64,000 bases of DNA from NCBI GenBank assembly GCA_037127915.1, contig JBAXXL010000017.1, positions 1-64,000 on the forward strand, in the 5' to 3' direction. Positions 34,378-43,385 of the stretch are shown piece by piece. The number at the start of each line of letters is the position of its first letter. Position 1 is the first letter of the stretch. The position numbers were made by a program, and so were the translations under genes. Origin of the DNA: JBAXXL01 sp037127915 (GTDB taxonomy: Bacteria > Bacteroidota > Ignavibacteria > Kapaibacteriales > UBA2268). The notes beneath the pieces were generated by a model. It was given only the letters and a program-made list of their open reading frames with translations. It had not been told where the DNA came from and made no database searches.

Positions 34378-34612
34378 ATGATTGGAGGTTCATCCATTTA
34401 ATTCTCAAATCCTTTCATCCTAATTCAAACTTTTATCGAGTGGACATTCTGCTCAGCTTCTTCAATTTATAATTTATCATTTACAATTTATAATTAATTT
34501 AGCTTATTTTTCAATCCGCTTTTTATTTATTAAAAAAAATTAACTATTTTTGTAAATTGCAAAAAAGTAATTTAGTAATATTATTAATTAAATTTTATAC
34601 AAAGGTATATTA

Positions 34613-35944
34613 ATGGCTAAGACAAGAGTACTTATTATTGGTGCCGCAGGCCGCGATTTCCATAATTTCAATACTGTTTACCGCACAGACCCTAACACAG
34701 AAGTTATTGCGTTTACAGCCGCTCAAATTCCGGACATAGACGGAAGAAAATATCCTGCATCTTTAGCAGGTCAATACTATCCACAAGGAATTCCAATTTA
34801 TGATGAATCGGAACTTCCAAGATTGATCAACGAAGAAAAAATAGACGAATGCGTTCTATCATATAGCGATTTACCTTATGAAAGAGTAATGCACATAGGT
34901 TCTTTAGTTATGGCTAATGGAGCAAAATTCTCAATGATGGGAACAACTCCTACTATGATTAAATCAACCAAACCTGTTATTTCTATCACAGCTGTTCGTA
35001 CAGGTTGCGGTAAATCACAAACAACACGTGCCGTTGTCCGCGCTTTGAAAGAAGCAGGATTGAAGGTCGTTTCTGTTCGTCATCCTATGCCTTATGGTGA
35101 TTTGGAAATTCAAAAAGTTCAACGTTTTGAAACAATCGCTGATTTAACAAAACATAAATGCACAATCGAAGAAATGGAAGAATACGAACCACATATAGCT
35201 ATGGGTTCTATCATTTATTCAGGTGTTGATTACGAAGCAATTTTACGCGAAGCAGAAAAAGAAGCTGACGTAATTTTATGGGATGGCGGCAATAATGATA
35301 TGTCATTCTATTTACCAGATCTATCAATCACAGTTGTTGATCCTCTACGTCCTGGTCACGAAATTGCATATTATCCTGGCGAAGTTAACTTGCGCACAGC
35401 AGACATTATAGTAATGAACAAAATTGATTCAGCTTACCCTGAAGACGTAAACGAAGTATTACATAACATCCGCGAATATAATCCAAAAGCTGAAATAGTT
35501 ATGGCCGCATCATCAATTATGGTTGACAATCCTTCTGTAATTAAAGGTAAAAGAGTTTTGGTTATAGAAGATGGTCCAACATTAACTCACGGCGAAATGC
35601 AAATCGGTGCTGGTACAGTTGCCGCTGAACGTTTTGGCGCGTTAGAATTAATTGACCCACGCGAAATGGCTGTTGGCAAATTAGCTGAAACATTCGAAAA
35701 ATATCCTGAAATTGGTATCTTATTACCAGCTATGGGTTATGGCGAACAACAAATGAAAGATTTGGAAGCTACAATTGCTAAAGTTGATTGCGAAGGTGTT
35801 GTAATTGGAACTCCTATTGATTTAGGTCGCTTTATCAAAATTAAACAACCACAAACACGCGTTAATTATGAATTATCTGAAATCGGTTTCCCTACCGTAA
35901 AATCACTTGTTGGCGACTTTATTAAAGTTCACAACTTAAAATAA
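34613..35944 (+). CDS. Cyclic 2,3-diphosphoglycerate synthetase-like P-loop protein
   Basis: 443 residues. Starts with a Rossmann-like segment (RVLIIGAAGRDFHNFNTVYR, truncated here at the tyrosine region). A SIMIBI-type P-loop follows at about 129-138 (RTGCGKSQTT), then LWDGGNNDMSF and a VMNKIDSA G4-like motif. The closest characterised relatives I know are archaeal cyclic 2,3-diphosphoglycerate synthetases. Bacterial homologues are usually called GTPases and their reaction is unknown, so I do not assign one. It is a single-gene unit: TATTTTTG-type box about 60 bp upstream, clear terminator downstream. Its place between rocD and pyrBI hints at nitrogen or carbamoyl metabolism, but that is weak evidence. 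Confidence 0.75.
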   Translation: MAKTRVLIIGAAGRDFHNFNTVYRTDPNTEVIAFTAAQIPDIDGRKYPASLAGQYYPQGIPIYDESELPRLINEEKIDECVLSYSDLPYERVMHIGSLVMANGAKFSMMGTTPTMIKSTKPVISITAVRTGCGKSQTTRAVVRALKEAGLKVVSVRHPMPYGDLEIQKVQRFETIADLTKHKCTIEEMEEYEPHIAMGSIIYSGVDYEAILREAEKEADVILWDGGNNDMSFYLPDLSITVVDPLRPGHEIAYYPGEVNLRTADIIVMNKIDSAYPEDVNEVLHNIREYNPKAEIVMAASSIMVDNPSVIKGKRVLVIEDGPTLTHGEMQIGAGTVAAERFGALELIDPREMAVGKLAETFEKYPEIGILLPAMGYGEQQMKDLEATIAKVDCEGVVIGTPIDLGRFIKIKQPQTRVNYELSEIGFPTVKSLVGDFIKVHNLK

Positions 35945-35960
35945 TTTATATATAATTAAG

Positions 35961-35993
35961 AAAGCGATTTTCTCTGAGAATCGCTTTTTTTTT
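35961..35993 (+). terminator. Terminator of the P-loop protein gene
   Basis: Stem AAAGCGATT / AATCGCTTT with a short loop, followed by a run of T. Confidence 0.88.
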
Positions 35994-36026
35994 AAACTAA
36001 TATTAAAATTTAATACTAATACTGAT

Positions 36027-36944
36027 ATGACACAAATTAAAAACAGAAATCTGATTTCCATAAATGATTTCACTACTGAAGAGTATATGTATATTCTTGG
36101 ATTATCAGAAGAATTCGAGCAAAAACCGGTTCAAAATATTGCCGAAGGTAAAGTCGTGGCTACTTTATTTTTTGAACCGTCCACCCGCACCCGTTTAAGT
36201 TTTGAAAGCGCCGCAAGCAAATTAGGCGCTAAAGTAATTGGTTTTTCAGATGCCACAAATTCCAGTGCCGCGAAAGGCGAAACTTTGGCGGATACCATTA
36301 AAACAGTTGCAAATTATGCCGACCTTATTGTAATGAGACATCCTTTGGAAGGGTCTGCACGTTGGGCGAGTGAAGTTTCAAACGTACCGATAATTAATGC
36401 CGGTGATGGAGCCAACCAACATCCTACACAATGTTTACTGGACCTTTATTCAATTAGAAAGACGCAAGGAACATTGGAAAACCTGAACATCGCTTTGATT
36501 GGCGATTTAAAATATGGCCGTACAGTACATTCGTTGGTGGACGCAATGAGTAATTTTAATACTACATTTCATTTGGTGTCACCGGAAAGCTTGAAATTAC
36601 CAAGTTCCGATAAAATGCACATAAAAGAAAAGGGGTCAAAATATTTCCAATACACTAAAATACAAGAAGTTGTTGACAAAGTGGATATTTTATATATGAC
36701 TCGTGTTCAGCGCGAACGTTTCTTGGATATTCAAGATTATGAAAAAGTTAAAAATTCATACATATTAGAAAAATCAATGTTGACGAATGCTAAGCAAAAT
36801 ATGAAGGTACTTCATCCCCTACCACGTGTAAACGAAATAAATACCGATGTTGACGATACTATGCAAGCGTATTATTTTCAACAAGCTTTAAACGGCGTAT
36901 ATGTTCGCCAAGCGCTGATAGCTTCAATTTTAGGATTAAAATAG
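36027..36944 (+). CDS. pyrB: Aspartate carbamoyltransferase catalytic subunit
   Basis: 305 residues. Catalyses carbamoyl phosphate plus aspartate to carbamoyl aspartate, the committed step of pyrimidine synthesis, in the cytosol. Carbamoyl-phosphate-binding STRTR (52-56), HPTQCLLDL and the C-terminal HPLPRVNEI are all intact. The length is that of the bacterial class that joins PyrI to form a c6r6 holoenzyme. It is followed nine bases later by pyrI, whose ribosome-binding site overlaps the pyrB stop codon, so the two are one operon and probably translationally coupled. Confidence 0.96.
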   Translation: MTQIKNRNLISINDFTTEEYMYILGLSEEFEQKPVQNIAEGKVVATLFFEPSTRTRLSFESAASKLGAKVIGFSDATNSSAAKGETLADTIKTVANYADLIVMRHPLEGSARWASEVSNVPIINAGDGANQHPTQCLLDLYSIRKTQGTLENLNIALIGDLKYGRTVHSLVDAMSNFNTTFHLVSPESLKLPSSDKMHIKEKGSKYFQYTKIQEVVDKVDILYMTRVQRERFLDIQDYEKVKNSYILEKSMLTNAKQNMKVLHPLPRVNEINTDVDDTMQAYYFQQALNGVYVRQALIASILGLK

Positions 36945-36953
36945 GTGGATGTT

Positions 36954-37409
36954 ATGAATAAAAAAGAATTAATCGTTTCGGCTATAGAAAACGGAACTGT
37001 GATTGACCATATTCAAGCTGATAAACTTTTTCAAGTTATTAAAATACTAAATCTTGATATTTGTTCAAATCAAATTTTGTTCGGTACTAATTTAGCTAGT
37101 AAAAAATTAAATAAAAAAGCTATTATCAAAATCCAAGATAAGTTTTTTGAAAGAGATGAAATTAATAAAATAGCTATCGTATCTCCTTACGCTACATTGA
37201 TTACTATTCAAGATTATAATGTATTGGAAAAGTACAATTTATCCTTGCCCGAAACTATTCAAGGAATTGTTAAGTGTTTTAATCCAAAGTGTATTACAAA
37301 CCATGAAAGTGTTCTCCAAAAATTCGATGTTTTGGATAAAGACAAAATTCAATTGCAATGTCATTATTGCCAAAAAATAACCAAACAAGAAACTTTGAAT
37401 TTCTTGTAA
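36954..37409 (+). CDS. pyrI: Aspartate carbamoyltransferase regulatory subunit
   Basis: 151 residues from the ATG at 36954. I prefer it to the in-frame GTG at 36945 because TAGGTGG at 36942-36948, overlapping the pyrB stop, is an ideal ribosome-binding site for it. PyrI binds nucleotide effectors and makes the catalytic trimers respond to ATP, CTP and UTP. The C-terminal zinc site that contacts PyrB is complete: Cys108, Cys113, Cys136, Cys139 in the spacing CxxxxC...CxxC. The N-terminal part (GTVIDHIQADKLFQVIKIL) matches the allosteric domain. Confidence 0.95.
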   Translation: MNKKELIVSAIENGTVIDHIQADKLFQVIKILNLDICSNQILFGTNLASKKLNKKAIIKIQDKFFERDEINKIAIVSPYATLITIQDYNVLEKYNLSLPETIQGIVKCFNPKCITNHESVLQKFDVLDKDKIQLQCHYCQKITKQETLNFL

Positions 37410-37418
37410 AAATAAAAA

Positions 37419-37482
37419 CCTTCGGAAGGTATTACCTGCCGAAGGTCGCGACTGTAAAGGCGGGTCTTTAGACCCGTCTTTA
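37419..37482. terminator. Hairpins between pyrI and the convergent RCC1 gene
   Basis: A small stem ACCTTC / GGAAGGT near 37419-37430, then a larger one at 37455-37482 (TAAAGGCGGGTCT / AGACCCGTCTTTA, one G-U pair). They probably end the pyrBI transcript; a U-run is weak, so this may be a repeat that serves as terminator. Confidence 0.55.
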
Positions 37483-37585
37483 CTTGTTTCCCTCGAGCCA
37501 ATTGTTTTCTTGACTCTTTCTTCCCTTTCTCTCTCACAACTGAATCAATCCCAGGTTTACCCTTGGACTAATTCATATTTTTTAT

Positions 37586-39958
37586 TTATCTCGCAACCAC
37601 AAACCGCTTGGAAATACTCTTATCTTTCATTTGAACAACCACATTGTAAGTTCCATTCGATAGTGTCCCGCAGTTTATTTGCAGTTTGGTTTCGCCTTGC
37701 GTTATAAATCCTGCAAATACATTCATCAGCTCATTGCCCTGCAAATCATAAACTTTCACATCGGCTTCTATAGACTCTGAAAAATTGATTTGTAATTCGA
37801 TATTATCATTTGTTGGATTTGGATAGATTGAAAATTGTTGCGAATAGTTCGGTAATAATTCCACAGATTGCTCATCATTAGCTAACGCTATCGTATGATT
37901 ATTACCGCAGGACACTGTGTACCATTTTGTTCCTGTACCGATTTGCACAGGGCTGTTTCTATAAGTCATTGTATTATCCCACCCCCAAAGTGTACCATCT
38001 GTCTTAATGCCAACATTATAAATGTTAGAGTTGCTTATATAATACCAGTCTGCATCTTTTCCTATCTGAAGAGGATTATATGTCCAATAATCTAGATCAC
38101 CAAGAGTATGATTAGCCCAAACCCAAATCGTGCCATCTGTCTTTATTGCAATGGCATATTGTTCGGAAGTAGAGACTGAAGACCAATTGTTTTCATTTCC
38201 TATTTGTCTTGGACTTGCTACAGCAGAATCAGATTCATAGCCCAATGCACTACCTAAATTACCCCAAGACCATAATGTGCCATCAACTTTAATTGCAATG
38301 CTATATTCATCAGCACAAGAAACATAAGACCAATTATTGTCTGTGCCGATTTGGACAGGCTCATAACTTCCTAAAGGCACACCTGAGGGTCCTTCGCCCC
38401 AAGCCCAAAGGGTTCCATCAGTCTTAATAGCGGCAGTATGCCAGCGACCACACGAAACAACCGCCCAATCTTTATCAGTTCCGATCTGCACAGGACTTAA
38501 CCTTGCTGTAGTAGATCCATCCCCTAACTGTCCCGTTAAATTACTACCCCAAGCCCATAAAGTGCCATCGGATTTTAAACCTAAGGAATGATACTTACCT
38601 GAAGAAACTGAAATCCAATTATTATCTGCTCCTATTTGCACCGGAAAAAGTCTATCTATTCCGGTACCATCGCCTAATTGACCATAATAGCCGTGACCAT
38701 AATCATTACCACCCCACGCCCAAAGTGTACCATCCATTTTAATTCCAAAAGATCTGGACAAACTACACTCGACAAATGCCCAGTTTGTACCGTTTTCTAA
38801 GTCTTTAGATTTGAGCCAATAATTTGTTGTTCCATCGCCTAATTGGCCAAATTCATTCCAGCCCCATCCCCAAATTGAGCCATCAACTTTTATACCAAGG
38901 GAAACAAATTTACCGCAAGAAACTGAAACCCAATTAGTATTAGTACCGATTTGGATTGGACTACTAACATCGGTTCTGATTCCATCACCTAATTGATTAC
39001 GTTCATTATCACCCCAAGCCCAGAGTGTTCTATCATTTTTTATTCCGAACGATTGTCCAGGACCACAGCTAACAGAAACCCAATTAGAATCGTTACCTAT
39101 TTGTGTTGGACTAATTATATTGATTGTTGTTCCATTACCTAATTGACCACTTTCATTATCACCCCAAGCCCATAAAGTTCCATCATTGCTGAGGGCAACA
39201 GTATACCTATATCCGCAGGAAATCAACTTCCAATTTGAACTAGTTCCTATTTTTGTTGGTATAAGACGTGTTACTCGAGTACTATCTCCTAATTGACCAA
39301 AGTTATTAATGCCCCACGCCCAAAGTGTGCCGTCAGTTTTTTTGGCGACTGAAAATTCAGAACCACAAGACACACTCGACCAATTGTTGTCCAATCCAAC
39401 CTGCGAAAATGTATCTCTATTGATTGTTGTTCCATCGCCCAATTGACCATATTTATTATTACCCCTACCCCATAGAGTGCCATCAGTTTTAATAGCAAGA
39501 GTAAAATCACTACGACAAGAAATTGTAGCCCAGTTATTTTCTGTACCTACTTGCTTCGGACTTTGTCCATTATACGATTCTAATGAACTCCATACCCAAA
39601 GTGTCCCATCAGTTTTAATAGCATAAGTTTGGTCAGCACAACAAATCACGAAAGCCCAATTGTTGTCTTTACCTATCTGGACAGGAATAAGTCTTTCAAT
39701 CTTAGTACTATCCCCCAACTGCCCCTGATCATTTTTTCCCCAAGCCCAAAGAGTTCCATCGGTTTTAATAGCGATTGTTAGGTCATACCCACAAGAAACT
39801 AATTTCCAATCATTTGAACTCGACACCTCTCTCGGTGACAGATTGTCTTTTATACCAAGCTGACCACTAGAATTACTCCCCCAGCCATACATTGTTTTCG
39901 AATAAACATTAATGCTACATAATAACACTAATAAAAATAGAATCATAGTTTTTTTCAT
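37586..39958 (-). CDS. Secreted RCC1-repeat protein (14 repeats) with T9SS sorting domain
   Basis: 790 residues from the ATG at 39958, where a signal peptide starts (MKKTMILFLLVLLCSINVYS). I count 14 RCC1-type repeats of about 48 residues with the pattern TDGTLWAWG, GQLGDGT, QIG, NWxxVSCG. RCC1 propellers have seven blades, so this should be two propellers in tandem. The last few repeats are more degenerate (SSLESYNGQ, NLGSALGYE, NHTLGDLD). A T9SS type-A domain ends the protein (YPNPTNDNIELQINFSES, ISKRFVVAR), so it is exported and cleaved or anchored by the T9SS. The binding partner is unknown. The seven-repeat paralogue follows upstream on the same strand. Confidence 0.9.
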   Translation of the reverse strand: MKKTMILFLLVLLCSINVYSKTMYGWGSNSSGQLGIKDNLSPREVSSSNDWKLVSCGYDLTIAIKTDGTLWAWGKNDQGQLGDSTKIERLIPVQIGKDNNWAFVICCADQTYAIKTDGTLWVWSSLESYNGQSPKQVGTENNWATISCRSDFTLAIKTDGTLWGRGNNKYGQLGDGTTINRDTFSQVGLDNNWSSVSCGSEFSVAKKTDGTLWAWGINNFGQLGDSTRVTRLIPTKIGTSSNWKLISCGYRYTVALSNDGTLWAWGDNESGQLGNGTTINIISPTQIGNDSNWVSVSCGPGQSFGIKNDRTLWAWGDNERNQLGDGIRTDVSSPIQIGTNTNWVSVSCGKFVSLGIKVDGSIWGWGWNEFGQLGDGTTNYWLKSKDLENGTNWAFVECSLSRSFGIKMDGTLWAWGGNDYGHGYYGQLGDGTGIDRLFPVQIGADNNWISVSSGKYHSLGLKSDGTLWAWGSNLTGQLGDGSTTARLSPVQIGTDKDWAVVSCGRWHTAAIKTDGTLWAWGEGPSGVPLGSYEPVQIGTDNNWSYVSCADEYSIAIKVDGTLWSWGNLGSALGYESDSAVASPRQIGNENNWSSVSTSEQYAIAIKTDGTIWVWANHTLGDLDYWTYNPLQIGKDADWYYISNSNIYNVGIKTDGTLWGWDNTMTYRNSPVQIGTGTKWYTVSCGNNHTIALANDEQSVELLPNYSQQFSIYPNPTNDNIELQINFSESIEADVKVYDLQGNELMNVFAGFITQGETKLQINCGTLSNGTYNVVVQMKDKSISKRFVVAR

Positions 39959-40058
39959 ATCACCGCTCACTAAAATAAATAAAATATTCTTATGTAATCA
40001 CGACTTTTGTAAACCAATTTAACTCGTTCCCAAGCTACTGCTTGGTCACGCTTACTCT

Positions 40059-41447
40059 TTATCTCGCAACCACAAACCGTTTAGAAATACTCTTATCTTT
40101 AATTTGAACAACTACATTGTAAGTCCCATTCGATAGTGTCCCGCAGTTAATTTGCATTTTTGTTTCACCTTGCGGTAAAAGTCCTGCGAATACAATCATC
40201 AGTTCATTACCTTGCAAATCATAGACTTTCACATCAGCTGTTATAGATTCTGAAAAATTAATTTGTAATTCAATATTATCATTTGTCGGATTTGGATACA
40301 GTGATAATTGTTGTGAATCGTTCGGTAATAATTCCACCGATTGTTCATCGTCAGCTAATGCTATTGTATGAGAACTACCACAAGCTACTCTGCTCCATTT
40401 TGTGCCTACACCAATTTGCACCGGGCTGTTTCTATTAATCTTGGTTCCATCACCTAATTGGCCGCTCCCGTTGGCACCCCAAGCCCAGAGAGTACCATCG
40501 GTTTTAATACCGAATGATTGGGTAGCACTACTGAATATATTAGACCAATTTGTATCAATTCCGATTTGTAATCGTGTCTTGCTATCAATTAAGGTTCCAT
40601 CACCCAATTGACCAAACCTATTCTCGCCCCACCCCCAAAGAGTACCATCGGATTTTATTGCAATTGAAAATGATACCCCACACGAAACTTTTGCCCAGGT
40701 TTTATCAGTTCCGATTTTTTCTGGAATTTGGGCAGGATAAAAACATTCGTTGCCTAATTCACCATACATATTACGCCCCCATGCCCAGAGCGTACCATCA
40801 GTGCAGGTTGCTAAAGTATGTGTATAACCACAAGAAACAGTAGCCCATTTTTGAAGCATACCTATTTGAGTAGGTACAATTACATCCACCTTGGTTCCAT
40901 TACCTAATTGGCCTTGATTATTCTGACCCCACGCCCAAAGTGTAGCATCTGTTTTTATAGCGAGAGAATGAGTAGCACCACACGAAACAGTCACCCAATC
41001 TTTGTCAGTACCAATCTGTATAGGATAACTCTTATTTATTCTTGTAGTATCACCTAATTGACCAAATTCATTACTACCCCATCCCCAAATTGTGCCATCT
41101 GTTTTTATAGCAATGGAGTATGCATCCCCGCACGAGACAACTGCCCAATCGCTATCTGTTCCGACTTGCATAGGGCTAGTTTTACTGATTGTTGTACCAT
41201 CACCTAATTGACCATAATTATTAGCACCCCACGCCCATAATGTTCCGTCAAGTTTTATCCCAACAGAATGAGATTTACCGCAAGAAACATATTTCCAATC
41301 GTTAGAATTCGAAATATTGGCAGGTAAGCAAGTATCCGCTATGCCAAGCTGACCATAGGAATTGCTTCCCCAACCGAACATTTCTTTAGTATAAATATTA
41401 ATACTACACAACAGTACTAATAAAAGTAAAATAGTAATTTTTTTCAT
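40059..41447 (-). CDS. Secreted RCC1-repeat protein (7 repeats) with T9SS sorting domain
   Basis: 463 residues from the ATG at 41447, preceded by GGAG; the longer frame to 41516 adds residues before the obvious signal peptide (MKKITILLLLVLLCSINIYT). Exactly seven RCC1 repeats (GWGSNSYGQLG through AWGANGSGQLGDGT) make one seven-bladed propeller. The T9SS tail is almost identical to that of the neighbouring 14-repeat protein, and the signal peptides are also close. The pair therefore came from one gene, with either propeller doubling in one copy or loss in the other. The 100-bp spacer carries no clear promoter or terminator; cotranscription is possible. Confidence 0.9.
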   Translation of the reverse strand: MKKITILLLLVLLCSINIYTKEMFGWGSNSYGQLGIADTCLPANISNSNDWKYVSCGKSHSVGIKLDGTLWAWGANNYGQLGDGTTISKTSPMQVGTDSDWAVVSCGDAYSIAIKTDGTIWGWGSNEFGQLGDTTRINKSYPIQIGTDKDWVTVSCGATHSLAIKTDATLWAWGQNNQGQLGNGTKVDVIVPTQIGMLQKWATVSCGYTHTLATCTDGTLWAWGRNMYGELGNECFYPAQIPEKIGTDKTWAKVSCGVSFSIAIKSDGTLWGWGENRFGQLGDGTLIDSKTRLQIGIDTNWSNIFSSATQSFGIKTDGTLWAWGANGSGQLGDGTKINRNSPVQIGVGTKWSRVACGSSHTIALADDEQSVELLPNDSQQLSLYPNPTNDNIELQINFSESITADVKVYDLQGNELMIVFAGLLPQGETKMQINCGTLSNGTYNVVVQIKDKSISKRFVVAR

Positions 41448-41700
41448 AACACCGCTCCAAAAAATATAAAAATTAGTTTGTAATTCATAATTACTATAAA
41501 CCAATTTGTGTGCCATCGATTTATTTATGAATTTTAATTAATCATGTAAATACTGCGGCTTTAAATATCTTTTAATAAATCACTTACAAAACCTTATCGA
41601 ACGCCATAAAATACAGCTTTATAAACGGTTTGGCTGAGAGTGTTGATTGTGTTAAATTCATGACTCACTAAAGTGTCAGACCACTTCACACTTAAGAGGC

Positions 41701-41757
41701 AATTACGAATTACGAATTACGAATTACGAATTACGAATTACGAATTACGAATTACGA
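41701..41757. repeat. Period-7 tandem repeat (GAATTAC)n
   Basis: About eight nearly perfect units of GAATTAC. A degraded relative (AATTACCAATTACAAATTACC type) lies at 43145-43180, before the right copy of the 74-bp direct repeat. Confidence 0.8.
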
Positions 41758-41824
41758 TATTTCTTCTCTTTGCATTCAAAATTCAAAATTATCCAAAGAT
41801 ATTTTGGCTAAAGTCGAGAGAATT
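41751..41824 (+). repeat. 74-bp direct repeat, left copy
   Basis: Matches 43176-43249 at 72 of 74 positions by eye, in the same orientation. It begins ATTACGATATTTCTTCTC and ends CGAGAGAATT. The two copies flank the gene at 42044-43132. Confidence 0.85.
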
Positions 41825-42043
41825 GTGAGCTTCTTTCTCCACTACATAAATGTAGTGGCAATTGAAATCCTCAAATCCTCTAATCCTGTAAATCCAGATT
41901 CTGACAATAAAATGGCCAAATCAACTACATATTATTTGTTTACAGGTTTACTTTCATTCTAATCGTATTCATCTTCCAATATTTGAATAATTGAAGATTT
42001 TTAATTAAATTTGAACTTCATTAAAACATACTGGAAATAATTT

Positions 42044-43132
42044 ATGAAAAAGTATCTAATTATTCTCATCTTTTTTTGTTTAACAGCAACAATGATGGGT
42101 AAAGGTGCCGGTTTTATGTTTAATAAAGGAATGGCGACATATATTGATGATTCCGATGGAAGCCACTACTCTATAACCTTTAAAACTGATACTGTGAAAC
42201 CTGAGCCAAAACTACCCGGTTCATATTATATTGATTCAGTATTTTATCAAATACAGAAATATAAAATCCCGGATAATAAATTGATGGATAAATATTTCCC
42301 TGAAAAAGAAAAAGTACTATTAGAATATTATAAAGACTTTGAATTTAATTATCAAAAAGATACTCTTTACAGCGGAAGATACAATTTTAGCCCAAAAACT
42401 GAATTCTTTACCAATCAATATGGTAAACAATTTTTACTATGGTATTACGAATCTCCCGAATATTCCGATTCAATTTATCAGCAAAATAAGCGATATTTGA
42501 AAGATAGTTCAACAACAGTAAAATACCAAATTTATACATTGTTTATTGCAAATTCCTCTTGCGTACTCCTCAATACATTTGCAGTCGATGATAGGAAGTT
42601 TAATGAACGGGTAAACCTTATTAAAAATGATATTTCAAATAATGTTAGAGTCTTCCACGATAGTATTGATAATAAGATTTTATATAGGCAGATTGCTTCG
42701 CAACAGATAGGAAAGCCTTATGTCTTAACAAATAAAAGATATGGCTTCAAAATAGAATTACCTTTTTGGGCAAATGTAACAAAAGGCTATTATCAACTAA
42801 ATGCCGGTTTTCCTGACATATACAATATAACTAACGCATTGGAACTGGTTTTGTTTCCTAAAACAAATTATCCTGCTTTAATTGATTTTATTAAGTATAT
42901 TACAACATCAGAGGGTATAATCAAATGTTCAAAATTAGATTTTCAAAATTCTAAGCTTAATTGTTATGAAATTATAAGAAGAAATGATGCCGCGGCTTTC
43001 AAATGCCAATATGTAATGTTTGAAACACCGGAAAAATACGGATTAATTAATTTTACAGCAACAGAATCTACTTACAACTTAAATTTACCTCGTTTTAATG
43101 AGTTTTTGGATAAAGTAGAAATTTTAGAGTAA
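42044..43132 (+). CDS. Exported protein of unknown function
   Basis: 362 residues. Signal peptide at 1-20 (MKKYLIILIFFCLTATMMGK), then a soluble body without membrane segments, lipobox or T9SS tail. It is rich in Lys, Tyr and Asp, has a central KRYGFKIELPFWANVTKGYY segment, and ends EFLDKVEILE. I do not recognise a family. It is a single plus-strand gene among minus-strand genes. It is framed by 74-bp direct repeats and related short tandem arrays, which suggests the segment was inserted or can be excised by recombination. Confidence 0.7.
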   Translation: MKKYLIILIFFCLTATMMGKGAGFMFNKGMATYIDDSDGSHYSITFKTDTVKPEPKLPGSYYIDSVFYQIQKYKIPDNKLMDKYFPEKEKVLLEYYKDFEFNYQKDTLYSGRYNFSPKTEFFTNQYGKQFLLWYYESPEYSDSIYQQNKRYLKDSSTTVKYQIYTLFIANSSCVLLNTFAVDDRKFNERVNLIKNDISNNVRVFHDSIDNKILYRQIASQQIGKPYVLTNKRYGFKIELPFWANVTKGYYQLNAGFPDIYNITNALELVLFPKTNYPALIDFIKYITTSEGIIKCSKLDFQNSKLNCYEIIRRNDAAAFKCQYVMFETPEKYGLINFTATESTYNLNLPRFNEFLDKVEILE

Positions 43133-43175
43133 AAAAATTAATTTCGAATTACCAATTACAAATTACCAATTACAA

Positions 43176-43249
43176 ATTACGATATTTCTTCTCTTTGCAT
43201 TCAAAATTCAAAATTATCCAAAGATATTTTGGCTAGAGCCGAGAGAATT
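43176..43249 (+). repeat. 74-bp direct repeat, right copy
   Basis: Right-hand copy of 41751-41824, with two substitutions near its end (GGCTAGAGCCGAG versus GGCTAAAGTCGAG). Confidence 0.85.
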
Positions 43250-43262
43250 TTACGCAATTCTA

Positions 43263-43282
43263 CCACAACTTAAAAGTCGTGG
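43263..43282. repeat. Mini-hairpin CCACAACTTAAAAGTCGTGG
   Basis: Relative of the palindromes at 7690-7709 and 9981-10000, with one mismatch. Confidence 0.55.
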
Positions 43283-43385
43283 CTATTGAAATCCTCTAAT
43301 CATAATTCTGACAAAAAAAGGGCGTATGCAATACGCCCCTACATTTTCATCTTCCTATCTTTATATCTTTATATCTTTATGAACT

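Larger units (their letters stand above)
41448..42043. other. Spacer rich in short repeats
   Basis: No gene seen. It holds a period-7 tandem array (GAATTAC, about eight units, 41701-41757), the left copy of a 74-bp direct repeat (41751-41824) and the palindrome CCACTACATAAATGTAGTGG (41839-41858). Confidence 0.65.

Noticed and set aside
41701..41757. CRISPR array
   Set aside because: The repeat is a simple 7-bp tandem without spacers, and no cas genes are present.
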